NCBI RefSeq assembly: GCF_050947875.1
Contig: NC_134573.1
Location: 36,333,115-36,397,114, forward strand
Direction of reading: 5' to 3'
Source of the DNA: Dermacentor variabilis
Lineage: Eukaryota; Arthropoda; Arachnida; Ixodida; Ixodidae
DNA: 64,000 nucleotides
A program made the translations under genes and the position numbers. Below, in pieces: positions 54,405 to 64,000 of this stretch; the first letter of the stretch is position 1; each line of letters begins with the position of its first letter. Under the pieces are notes generated by a model. That model did no database searches and had not been told where the DNA came from. It saw nothing but the letters and a program-made list of their open reading frames with translations.

Positions 54405-55786
54405 GCTGCCTTTGAAGTGCAGATTCCGCGTCCTCCTAAAGCTGTATCCGACTATAGAATCACGTAATGTCTTGCACCAGTTGCATAGACTTTTGAAACT
54501 TGATAGCACACAATGATCAGGAGCAGAAATCTATAAAGGCATCCAAGCAAAGCTGGCTGAGGAGGAGCTGTAAAAAGGTCTTGCCAAATATTCCCATGAC
54601 GTCTTTGAAAGAGAGGTAGCGTTTGGCACTTCTTTAAAATCAAAAACAGATTACAGTGAATGTTGTGTGCCACGTCAAAACAAACTGAGCTTGGTTATCT
54701 GTACAGAATGTAATGGAAGCTTGTGCTTCACATAAGAAACAAACTGCTCTGTCCAGTACAATTGTTGAGTGCGGTGTGGCACCTATTATGTTAACAGTGT
54801 CAATATGAAAATTACACTCTCCAAGGCCATTCATGTAACCATTATTCTTGTATGAAGTTTTTTTTCAATCAGTGCTTGTATTAATAAGCAGGTGGATTTG
54901 AAAGCAGAGCTTTGTTGCAAAACTTCAGACTTCCATAATTATGTGGCAAGGCACTGGCATGTTGTTGAACAGCTCAGACTTCCTCGGTCCTACACCAAAG
55001 AAGCCCAATGCCCTATTTCAAGCTGGATCGCGCAACAATTCCACGCCACACAAAGATTAACAGACACAGCAGAGTTTCTCTTTGTGTCTCGTTGAGTTTT
55101 TGTGCAATTCAACTTCAAGCTTCTACACCAATACACCCAGTCCTCAACCTCACCAATGCTCTAGTTATTAGGGCACGATGGCACACATCTTGAAAATGTC
55201 CCAACGCAAATTGGCTCTAAAAAATCAACACAAGCGTTAAATATTGCAGCACAGGTGTGTGCACGTCCCAAATTCTTTACCGCTAAACTCACAGGAATCA
55301 AAGGGGCAAGCATTAACCAGCCTTAATGCTGCCGTTACCATCATCATACTACCAACGGAAAGACAGTGCCACATTTCAGTAAAGGGAGTGCCTGAGGGAA
55401 AGGCGTGACAGTGAGGCTTACAATAAAAATAGCAGTTACAAGACATGTTCAATGTCAAAATATGTTGCATGTCGCTAATCCTACTTTGGCATTGCGGCAA
55501 GTTTTTACAGGTTTGAGCATATCACGTTTTGTGTAATCATTGCTCTAAAGCTGTACAAAACGTCTATTCGCTCTAATTTTTATTTTATCATAGTGGGTTA
55601 AAGACCCACTTTTCTTTGGCATCTGCAGCACGTTTCTCCCGATATGTAATTTTGTCTTGGTGGTTCATGACATCTTCATGCACACCGAGTTCTGCTGAGC
55701 ATTGGATGTGCATTGTTCTAATGCTTAAGAATTGGAGCCCCATTATAATACGAAAATATATTTGTCCATCCAGAATAGCGCTGCCT

Positions 55787-55808
55787 CCCCCCCCCCCCCA
55801 AAAAAAAA
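55787..55808. repeat. poly(C)-poly(A) homopolymer junction
   Basis: A run of about 13 C is followed by about 9 A. Confidence 0.9.
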
Positions 55809-56353
55809 GAAGATACACCGAACCTCTGGCACATGCATCGACAGTGAACAGAGCAAACACTCTGAAGTATTTTCTTCATGCAAGCCAGCACACTAAGGTT
55901 CTCAATACATTTTCATTTCGCCACCTATGCACAGGCACAACCGGCTTGGCACAATATCCGCATCTTGCGCTGCAAGGAGTTGTGCAGTACCTCGCGGTTT
56001 TATAGTGCGGCCGGCAGATGACGCATGACCAAAATTCAGCATTATGCATATTAAGTAACTTCACCAATGAAGAACCCGAAGTTCTTTATGAGATTAGCAT
56101 TCATAGGGTACTTCGCACAATTTGTGATATCCATTTATCTATTTATACTTAATTAAACTCTTTTGCAAGAAAGTGAGCCATTTGGAAGGCACCCTGACAT
56201 ACAAGTAGAACAATCGGCAAAAAGTCAGCAACCAGCGAAGAAACCAGTATCATTGGCAGCCGCGTGTGAAATGTCGGTAACACAAAATTTAAATCAGCTA
56301 CCCCGAAGTGACAAACTTGGCAATATGGCGTCTAGACATTGCTTCAATGGTAA

Positions 56354-56860
56354 TCACAGTAACGCTGACGATGAATGCGCCTTAATTCCTATGTACGTTC
56401 GGTTGACACACCCGACTACGTTTGCAATGTTCCCGCGAAATAGGAAGCGTTCTTTTATATATGCCCGCTCAGCCGCAGTCTTCGGGAAAGCCAGCCACCG
56501 CTTACGCACTACCGCGTCGATAAGCGCGTTATACACATCTCTGACACAGCGGCTCAGAGTAGTTTGATGACGTCCAATGTAACGCTCGGCGCCGACGCTT
56601 CCCCGAAAACTCCCAGTCCCGTAGAAATGGAGGGCGCAGAGGACTTGCTCTACGACGGTGAGCGAATGAAGCCCGTCACGCTGTCTCTGCAGACAAGAGT
56701 CTTCGCCTAGCTCGTCATAGAGCCGGGGCACTCACGTCTTCGAGAGGCGAAAATGACGCTGACACTCCACGTTGGTCACGTACGCGAACGGGTCCAAACG
56801 GTCATACAGACGCTTGCCGCCTCTGGATGCAATGGCACAAGCTGCTGCTGCCGCCGCCAT
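56354..56860 (-). pseudogene. Harbinger (HARBI1-like) transposase N-terminal part
   Basis: Start ATG at 56860 (MAAAAAACAIAS). KRLYDRLDPFAYV and a TGA stop at 56732-56734 follow, then a 125-codon frame. VLCALHFYGTGSFRGSVG, RHQTTLSRCVRDV and RGNIANVVGCVNRTYIGIKA match the helix-turn-helix and start of the DDE domain of HARBI1-like transposases. The first catalytic Asp, expected where CVNRTYIGI is, is Asn. The rest of the DDE domain is missing, and no terminal repeats are recognised. Confidence 0.8.
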
Positions 56861-57576
56861 GTTCCCGAGTTGAACTCGGAGGGGGTTTCGCGATGTACGA
56901 GTTTATCACGAGTTCGCCTAGCAATCAAAACCAGAGGTCACGCACCGTGCGATGCATGTAACACTTGTGCGCGCACCCACCACGGTTGGGCCACGCCCAA
57001 CTTATTTTTCCGCAACAACGACGTGGCGCCGAGCTGAGAGGCATCAACAATCTTGGTCGCTGACGTAAAACACGCACAACGGACTGTCATCGGTGATGTA
57101 CTGAGCACCACTATCAAAAACAAAGCGTTGACGGTCGCTAGCCTATGCATATATCTCCACGGCCTGAGATTACCCCTCAACACGGTTTTATCTGTGGCAG
57201 AGCAGCAGCAGAACAATAATTATTTTGCGATAGTCTTGATTTGATGATTTCTTCTGCAAGCAAACTATTGTCGATTCCTCTTTGGCCACGAACCCAGTAT
57301 ATTAGTAGATATCTATGAGATAAATAAATGTTGCGAAAGAATGAGGAAAGTACAATAAAAACAAGATTTTTATCCTCATGTGTAGACATTAACGTTTTTG
57401 CAAGACTGAACAAGTCGGTAAATATTATTGCTTTCTCAAATTTTATTGTTTTTGATGTGTTACAGCCGATTGTAGCGGACAGGCTTCCGCAGTGAAGGTA
57501 CTTGTTAGAGTGTTCAATACGTCAGAGTTAGAAAAAGAGGGACCAACAGCAGCGTAAGATAAGCCAGCGTGTGAAT
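56861..57576. other. No gene recognised
   Basis: It contains a GC-rich stretch (56861-57060), probably the 5' side of the Harbinger element, and AT-rich DNA after it. Confidence 0.4.
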
Positions 57577-59010
57577 TCACGCGTCGGGGTAAAATTGAGA
57601 GGCATAGTACTTCGATTGAAGTTCACAGAAATGCATTATGATTTCGAGCTGAGGAGTGTGCTTTGCGGTCTCTACAAAGGATACATTACATTCTATTCCT
57701 TGCCATTCTGAGGGAGGTAAAGCCCTAGCTGTAGGCGTTGGGCAATGTTTGGCAAGTGGGACATCCATTTCTTCGCTGATTTTCTCACACGCAGTGCGAA
57801 AGGTATTCTCATAGATGGTCAGCTACGAAAAAGTTTTGCACACGTCAAGTGGTGAACGGTTGTAGAACACGGATGTCCCGCGTACTTTGAAAGAATAGGT
57901 GAAGCTTATATACGTTCTCTGCAAATGGAGTAACCACTCATTTTATTCTACGCATAAAGGTTCCACAGGGCTTGTTCTGAAAGCGCCACTGGCTAAGCGG
58001 ATACCTATATGATTGACGGGATCTAGTATTTTTAACGCGCTCGGGGCAGCAGAGTTTTACACGATGGCACAATAGTTCAGTCACAATCATGTTAGGCTCT
58101 TCTAAAGAATAATTAAATACTTCCTATCCCTACCCTATGTTGTGTAGGATAGAATATTCAGTAAGTTCATTGTTTTAGATATTTTGCTTTAGGATATTTT
58201 ATGTGTGGAATGAAAGTCATCCTGGAGTCAAGTATATAACCTAGCATTGTGTGCTCTTTGGTTACAGGTGTTTGTTGTCCACACAGCTCTACAAAAGGAT
58301 CTGAAACCAGGCCTCTCTTTCGTGTAGAGAACACAAGAACTTTTGTGGGGGTTGATTTTAAATCAGTTTTCTCTGCCCACTTGTACATCTTGTTCAAGCC
58401 ATGTTGTACATACCTGTCACACACTGCGAGATTACAAGACTTGATACCTATATGTATGTTGTCCACGTAGACTAAATAAAAAAAATAGCCGGTAATAATA
58501 GGGCACGGAATGTGTTCGTCTCAGCGTTAATGTGCAGCTGAGTACGCCTCGCTGAAGTACACCAGTTTCCTGTAAAAATGGAAGGGATAGTGCACTACCT
58601 ATTTTCACCTGAACTTTGCTGTTGTTTAGGCAGTTTCCGTATTGTTTAGCATACTACCGCGAATGTCCAGCGTGGACTGGTCGGGAAACACAGATAAGAT
58701 GGATTGTCTGTGTACAAAGGCGTCGCGAATATTTGCTTCGATGTGCACGAGGCGCACGAGATGGTCGGTTGGAGACCGTCCTTTAAAACCACGCTGATAT
58801 GTATGTATAATTTTGTTTGACTGAAGGAGGGGTAGAAGTAAGCGGTTTATAAATTTTTCAAAAAGTTTTTAAATACAATTTGTGAGAGCGATTGGGTGAT
58901 AACTTACTAATGGGGGTTTATGGCCCCGTTTTGGAATCGGCACGACAAGGAACTATTTCCATGCAGTATGAAGGATCCCAGCAGTCAATATAGCATTAAA
59001 CGTGCGGGTA
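57577..59010 (-). pseudogene. LINE RT with C-terminal extension (Jockey-like), decayed
   Basis: Minus order: VVPIPKRGHKPPL (about 58945), PIALTNC, KLFEKFINR, GFKGRSPTDHLVRL (about 58770), AFVHRQSILSVF, then VDNIHIGIKSCN (about 58460; YVDD with Asn in place of one Asp). GYILDSRMTFIPHIKY follows at about 58240. Further on, HIGIRLASGAFRTSPVEPLC (about 57990) is the usual sequence after RT. A 63-codon frame (57577-57768) is the last piece recognised. The RT is of the type with a downstream RNase H or zinc region, which is not preserved. Confidence 0.75.
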
Positions 59011-59599
59011 GCTGTATTTGACTATCACTGTGGAGGTGTTTGTTGTTGTCGCGCATGATCCTGTCATGTCTAGGCGCAGAGCTTTGACATAGTCTAGAAT
59101 GCTCTCAGCTCGGCAATGTTAAAAGGCAGGTTATAGGATTCGTTCTGTCTGCATTGGCGTTGTATATACTCGCGTTCTGCTATTTTTTGTGCTTTAGGAA
59201 TACCTCGGGATAACGACTGGAACTGTAAACGCATTCAAAGTGTTTGCCCAGAGCATCAGCTTTGTTTTCGAAGCTGTTCACGTCACATTTCACTAGGTGC
59301 AACACATGGATTTCTTATCTTTAGCCCCTCAGCCAGTCTCACACTTTAGCCTATTGAGTATACGAATTTATACCTGAGAGCAACCTCGGCCTGCTTGCCC
59401 TCTTTGCCTATCGTCGTGTTCATCTTCCCTGGGATTTGGCTTGTTTAAATTCTATTACATTTTTGGCCGTAGGAAATTCAGGTAGTTTGCCCCAATGAGC
59501 AGATACCATTTGTACGGTCTTAAATATTCTTAGGTGTGGCGATTGATAGATATAGCTCATGAAGCCTCCATGTATTGTACAAGAAAAAGCGGTTGACAT
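59011..59599. other. No gene recognised
   Basis: Probably more of the decayed LINE, but no motif can be named. Confidence 0.35.
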
Positions 59600-60690
59600 A
59601 CGTCTTTCACCTCAAGATCTTCGCTGGGAAGAACTGGGGAATGTCCACAAGCGCTATGCTGCAACTATATAGGGTACTCTTTCTCGGCTTCTTGCGGTAC
59701 AGCTTGCCAGCATTGAGAAACGCAAGTAAAGCAAGCCTATGTAGTATTCAAAGCGTTCAGGCTGAGGCACTCAGTTTTTCTAGGTCTTTCGCGAAGTGCG
59801 TAAACGGGGGCAACTATTGCAATCGCAAGAGACCACCTCATCAAGACCGACATAACAGTTGAAGCACTAAGAGTGCACCGTAGCAACTTCGCCCGTAGTC
59901 TTTGCCACCATCTTGCCTCCCTACCTGCGAAGACACCGCAGGCCTAGTTCTGGCAAACAGAACCCGCAAATGGTGAAGCCATGCCATCTTGCTTCGCACC
60001 TGCCGCAACGCATTCGGCTCCTCTGTGGTCCCTCATTCAACCACAGATCAACCTGACAATGCCGGGCGTCCGGAAAAAGCCAATATGTCATCGTCGGCGC
60101 CATAATAGCTTACCTTACTCCTTTTATAGGAGTTACACTAAGATATGCACCGACGGCTCCGTCCTGCCAAAGAACTCTACCGCGGCTGTCGTCATTCCAG
60201 CGAAAGCCACCAGTATTGAGCTAAACGTCTGACTTAACCTCGTCAACGGCTGCAGATCTCGCAGCGCTTCGAGTCGTACTCCACTTCAATAACGATGAAC
60301 CAACAGACAAATGGTCGATTTTCTGCCGCTCGAACACGGCACTGGACTGTTTCCAGTCAGCTTTACGGTGCGGTCCACATAAACAGTTGGTGTTCGAAAT
60401 CACCGAGTCCATACACCACCTTACTGAAAAAGCCCATGAAATAATTTTTCAGCGGCTACCAAGTCAATTTGATAACGGCAACGAAGGCTTCGATCAATCT
60501 GTTCATTCAGCTCATGCAGAAGACAACCGCCTATCGATTTCAAACACATTGCGTGCAAGGGCAATTTGCCCACTTGCACGTCAATGCACTTCATTAGAGC
60601 GGAACGAACCACATTTTATGCACGCCCATTTATGCACCCTGAATCCAGCCCTGAAGAGCCCCTCAACAAGCCCCATAGAAAATTTTGGTT
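59600..60690 (+). pseudogene. RNase H-LINE, post-RT and RNase H fragment
   Basis: KNWGMSTSAMLQLYRVLFLG and FLRYSLPAL (about 59630-59720) match the post-RT region of the element at 34400-38030. KICTDGSVLPKNSTAAVVI (about 60143) is the RNase H start with its Asp present. HEIIFQRLPSQFDNGNEG (about 60437) is the distal part, with His to Gln at the usual SHCG position. Several shifts separate the pieces. Confidence 0.78.
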
Positions 60691-61352
60691 ATACGCTGGC
60701 AGTTGTTACGTGTCCGCTAGGGAGCGTGCGGAGGCAAAAACATTTCAAATCGCCATGTAGAAATAACCGAGATAGAAATGTTTCAGTGACACGAACCCAT
60801 GATTCCAGGAGGCGGCCTCCTTTGTTTGCCAAGCGATACAATCTTTCCACTTGGCCCGTCTTGCCTCCGCAAGCGAAATTCCTTCCCTGTGTTTTTCCAT
60901 ACCGGACGTCGAGCATCGCGTGACGCTTACGTCACGGGCCCCACCTTCGCTTTTTTTTTCTCCTCGCTGTTTTGTGGCCCTGCGCACTTCCGCTGATGGC
61001 GTCGCACACGAGCTGTTATGATTGCCTCGTTTCGCGCAGCGCACGATTTTACGCGCTGTACACAAGGACATCTGACTAGCGGTATAAGTCTTGCGCTACA
61101 CGAATACTGAGACAGACACATGCGGATCACAGAGCATGATTGCGCGCTGGAACACGATAGAAAATGACATAGAAATAGGTGTCTGCGCGCGCGACTGCAG
61201 GACGTGGGAACAAGCAGATGAAAGGGAAGTACATCACTCTTGCTGCTGTGCGATGTAAAACAAAAACCAGCAGACACTCGGTCTGTGTGTTTAATTGTAT
61301 TTTAAAATCTGAACTAGGACCCTCCCCAAAGCAATACGTGATAAGGAGGTAG
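60691..61352. other. No gene recognised
   Basis: Frames of 76-116 codons on the minus strand have no known domain. 60910-61010 is CpG-rich. Confidence 0.4.
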
Positions 61353-61425
61353 CACAATGGTTAGTGTGGCCAGCTCTCAAATGCACAATGCTGCAGTCAC
61401 AAGGGCTCGAATTGCGGAGAAAGCA
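61353..61425 (+). repeat. Possible tRNA-like SINE head
   Basis: GGTAGCACAATGGTTAGTG and AAGGGCTCGAATT are spaced roughly as A and B boxes. The B box is imperfect, and no known body follows. Confidence 0.35.
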
Positions 61426-62574
61426 TTCTTTGCCCTCTGCGTATGGTCAAGTTCAGAATAAGGCGGTGGCCTGGACGACAACGTTCGTAGTGAGAGTAAC
61501 AAAATCAGCGGGCGAGCAAGGCCAGCCAAGATTTTAGCACTTCACTGCAGCCACAGTAAAAGGCTACAGCGACAAGTATGTCTCATTCGGAACGTTAAAC
61601 AGATGTGTTTCTCACTGCTAACCCAGACAAACGGAACAAACGCTTGCGCTTAAGTATACCTGTCATTATCGCAATTATGAAAATATGAACTAATAAATGT
61701 GGGTAGACGTAACAATTTTTGAACGTCTGTCTCCTTTTTCCTGAGGATATAAGTAATTTATACAAAACCTGATTGTGGAAGGTTTTGCTGCAGTTGGATG
61801 GAACCATAATTCGCTGATTGTTGTGGGAGTACGCTGCCGATGACCTTGACCCACACGCAAGTAAAACATATCGCTGCCTTCAAATCATCCAACGTAGCTT
61901 GCACTTTTATTTCATAACGAGGAGGGCTGCCATACTGCATGTAACAAATATTCAGAAGTAACTCATTAATACGAACGCTACGTACCTGTATCATACAGGA
62001 AGTCCAACAAGATTCACTGCACAATGTAGTTTGCACTACAGATTGCATGTCTTCCGCGTTTTCAACAGTTTATGCCCTGGTAAAGAATGAATCTGAGAAC
62101 AACTGTAACATCGCCAACGTTACACAGGGAAAACTGGCTTTGAAGTTGGCACACAGTGCGCTGATATTTTGTGCATTTGATGTATGTTAGAATTCAGGCA
62201 ACAAACTTGAGCAACATGATTATACTCATAAGTCGTCAGGCATAAGATGATAGTGGGCATGCTAACGTTGGTCTTTTGCAGGCCGTCAACGTTATGGCTT
62301 CAAACCACATAAGAGTATAATATTTTAGGTTGTATTCCTAATCTGTTACAAGTTTGTTCCGTATCAGGTATACATTATCTTGCTTCACCAAACTGAAAAA
62401 ATCATTATTGTTTGGACGAGAGGCTTCTGGAAGAACGACGCGACAATAAATCAACCGGCAATCTCCAAGTTACATTTGAGTGATTTATAACAGTGAAAAA
62501 GCGAGCAAAACATTAAAAACAGACGCGTTACAGTGTCCTATATTGCCTATCCATTGGTGCTGTAGAAAATGTGA
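61426..62574. other. No gene recognised
   Basis: AT-rich, with short frames only. Confidence 0.5.
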
Positions 62575-63064
62575 TGTCTGATGATAATGATGGTGATTAC
62601 AATGATAAACATGCGCCATCCAGTGGGGAATATGTGCTCTGGTATGTTCATATTCATAAGCTACCAGCTCGAGCCACAAATAGCACGGCACTTCCTTTCA
62701 TGTTATCGTGAAAAGTTTTTCACCTAATTTCTTTTCATTGTTTTAAGCCTACATCATCTTTTTTGTTTTCACTCTTTCCCTAAACTTCACTCGCTTGGAT
62801 TATCTCTGTTTCTTTTTAATACTCCTGGTTACCTATTTGCACTTTCAATTACTATGTATTTGGTTGCCAGTTTTCTTCACCTCTTCCTTGATTCTCTGTC
62901 CACGCTTTTCAAGTACAAATACTTGTGCTCTTCAGCCCTCAATTTATACTTATCCATAGTACATAGGCTTTGTTCAAAAGAAATTTTACCCTGTGAGCCT
63001 ATGACTTGGAACAAGGTCCAAACCATGTCATTTGTGGTTTTGCCGTGGGCTCCAAAAGACAAGC
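62575..63064 (-). pseudogene. L1-like LINE C-terminal fragment, copy 1
   Basis: SFGAHGKTTNDMVW (about 63055), then KYLYLKSVDRESRKR, and, after a shift, AVLFVARAGSL (about 62690) match the post-RT C-terminal region of the tick L1-like LINE that is also found at 31090-32480. Stops and shifts are frequent. Confidence 0.65.
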
Positions 63065-63305
63065 GGCCTAATTATTGGCTTTGGGAGCCCTACCGGTTGG
63101 CGAGTGCGCGGAGGCGAGGATTCGGCACAGCCTTCCTGCTAAATTTGGTGCGATGTGCCAGCTCATATGTTCCGCGCATCCGACAACAGGCATACCGTTT
63201 GGCGGATTGTTGGATGGATGCTATGAGCGTTCCCTTCGAGACGATGGGTTACGCCGCCAAGCTCTTGTTATTATATTGCTCAATGGCCTGCCTATCCTCT
63301 TGAAA
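63065..63305. repeat. Dispersed repeat between two LINE fragments
   Basis: The segment from GGCGAGTGCGCGGAGGCGAG to GCCGCCAAGCTCTTGTTATT, ending AAAAAG, resembles a repeat that I associate with tick transcripts. It shows no coding motif. The classification is from memory. Confidence 0.4.
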
Positions 63306-64000
63306 AAGCACACTAAGAGTTCCCATTACCAAATTTTTTCAACCCCTATTGGGATGTTTGTTTTTCTATGCCTCAATTGTTTGTCGGTTCTCTAGTTTTC
63401 TTCCATCAATCTTCGAATTGCCTCTTACTAATCTGTATTGCGGACATGTTTACTTTCCCCTTTATCTCGTTGAACCCAATGGCTTCATGGAGGCCAGAGG
63501 TGCCGAAATCAATCGCTGGGCTGACATCTTCACACTTTATAATCCTCCACAATTTTCTTAGCTCAGCAAACACATACTTCTTTGTTGTATCTCGCTTTGT
63601 AAGCGCGTGTTCTAAGGCATCCTAATCTCGACTCGAAAACTAAAGAGCACCCGGCCCTGATTTCATCTTTTTTCCTGTGAAGCAAATAAACAAAGCGGGT
63701 TTTTCCGTGGTCGCCACCCTTGAAATTGTCTCATCCTCTCTGGCTTTCCTCTTGACGTTTTCTGTTGCCATATTTCTCCCCATACCAGTCGCACACTTCC
63801 TGGTAAGCTTCCAAGTTCTTTACCTCAAATGTGAATCAACGTTTTTCTGTACAAATATCTGAACAATCTCCCAGCACATTTACTTTCTTCCATATTCCTC
63901 AGTCTTTCTTCATAATGAATTTTACGGTGATCTTCCCTCACTTCAAAACTTGCCCAGCCCTCATTGCCCTGCACAGCTTCATTTGTAGTCTTCCCACAAG
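63306..64000 (-). pseudogene. L1-like LINE C-terminal fragment, copy 2
   Basis: GKTTNEAVQGNEGWASFEV (about 63955), RLRNMEESKCAGRLFRYLYR, and then, shifted, NPLCLFAS near 63700 and TRAYKARYNKEVCVC (about 63610) cover the same region as copy 1. It runs off the window edge. Confidence 0.68.

Larger units (their letters stand above)
54129..56353. other. No gene recognised
   Basis: Minus-strand frames at 54640-54834, 55237-55500 and 55588-55860 have no known domain. Two simple features lie inside: a hairpin at 54370 and a homopolymer at 55787. Confidence 0.4.

Noticed and set aside
1..64000. Endogenous virus gene or bacterial defence or toxin system
   Set aside because: I found no envelope, capsid, polymerase or toxin motif beyond those of Ty3/gypsy, LINE and DNA-transposon families.

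Overview
The window is nuclear DNA of an arthropod, most likely a hard (ixodid, probably metastriate) tick. The main reason is eight copies, full or partial, of a tRNA-headed SINE of the type called Ruka in ixodid ticks (name given from memory). Three single-domain exons with good splice sites, a very large inferred intron, and dense, nested, old retroelements fit the same picture. There are no bacterial operons, no rRNA and no convincing stand-alone tRNA gene. Almost every long reading frame is transposable-element debris.

Host gene: three minus-strand exons (38113-38298, 2525-2704, 1149-1349) each encode one sushi/CCP domain. Each is flanked by canonical AG/GT sites and each is a symmetric phase 1-1 exon, so they can be spliced to one another in frame. 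They are best read as parts of one multi-sushi secreted or surface protein that continues beyond both ends of what can be seen. If so, the 35 kb between the first two is an intron filled with transposons.

Layout: 1-3.6 kb holds two sushi exons and a fragment of a foldback element. 3.6-5.9 kb is a cluster of palindromic elements, one carrying a hammerhead-ribozyme-like core, beside (TA)n runs. 5.9-11.2 kb is a Ty3/gypsy 5' fragment abutting a decayed RNase H-bearing LINE (I-clade-like) in the opposite direction. 11.6-14 kb holds TTAA-flanked repeat DNA, a BEN-domain remnant and tRNA-like modules. 14.2-18.5 kb is a broken Ty3/gypsy element with a LINE tail inserted in gag. 19.5-25.7 kb is SINEs, a 56-bp-arm palindrome and a diverged tandem array. 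25.8-32.5 kb is an L1-like LINE split by about 3 kb of other DNA. 34.4-38 kb is a second RNase H-bearing LINE. 38.1 kb is the third sushi exon, followed by a CR1/L2-like remnant. 42.1-43.7 kb is the 5' end of a LINE whose ORF carries a 2A peptide motif, next to a gag fragment. 46.7-52.9 kb is a nearly complete Ty3/gypsy element with two LTRs and a 4-bp target duplication. 53.0-54.1 kb is a TTAA-flanked DNA transposon carrying a spliceable first exon. 56.3-64 kb is a Harbinger transposase remnant and several LINE fragments.

All element coding regions carry stops, frameshifts or lost catalytic residues, so none looks autonomous. Several stops are TGA where Arg CGA is the likely ancestor, which fits CpG decay. 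Family names rest on motif recognition, not searches.
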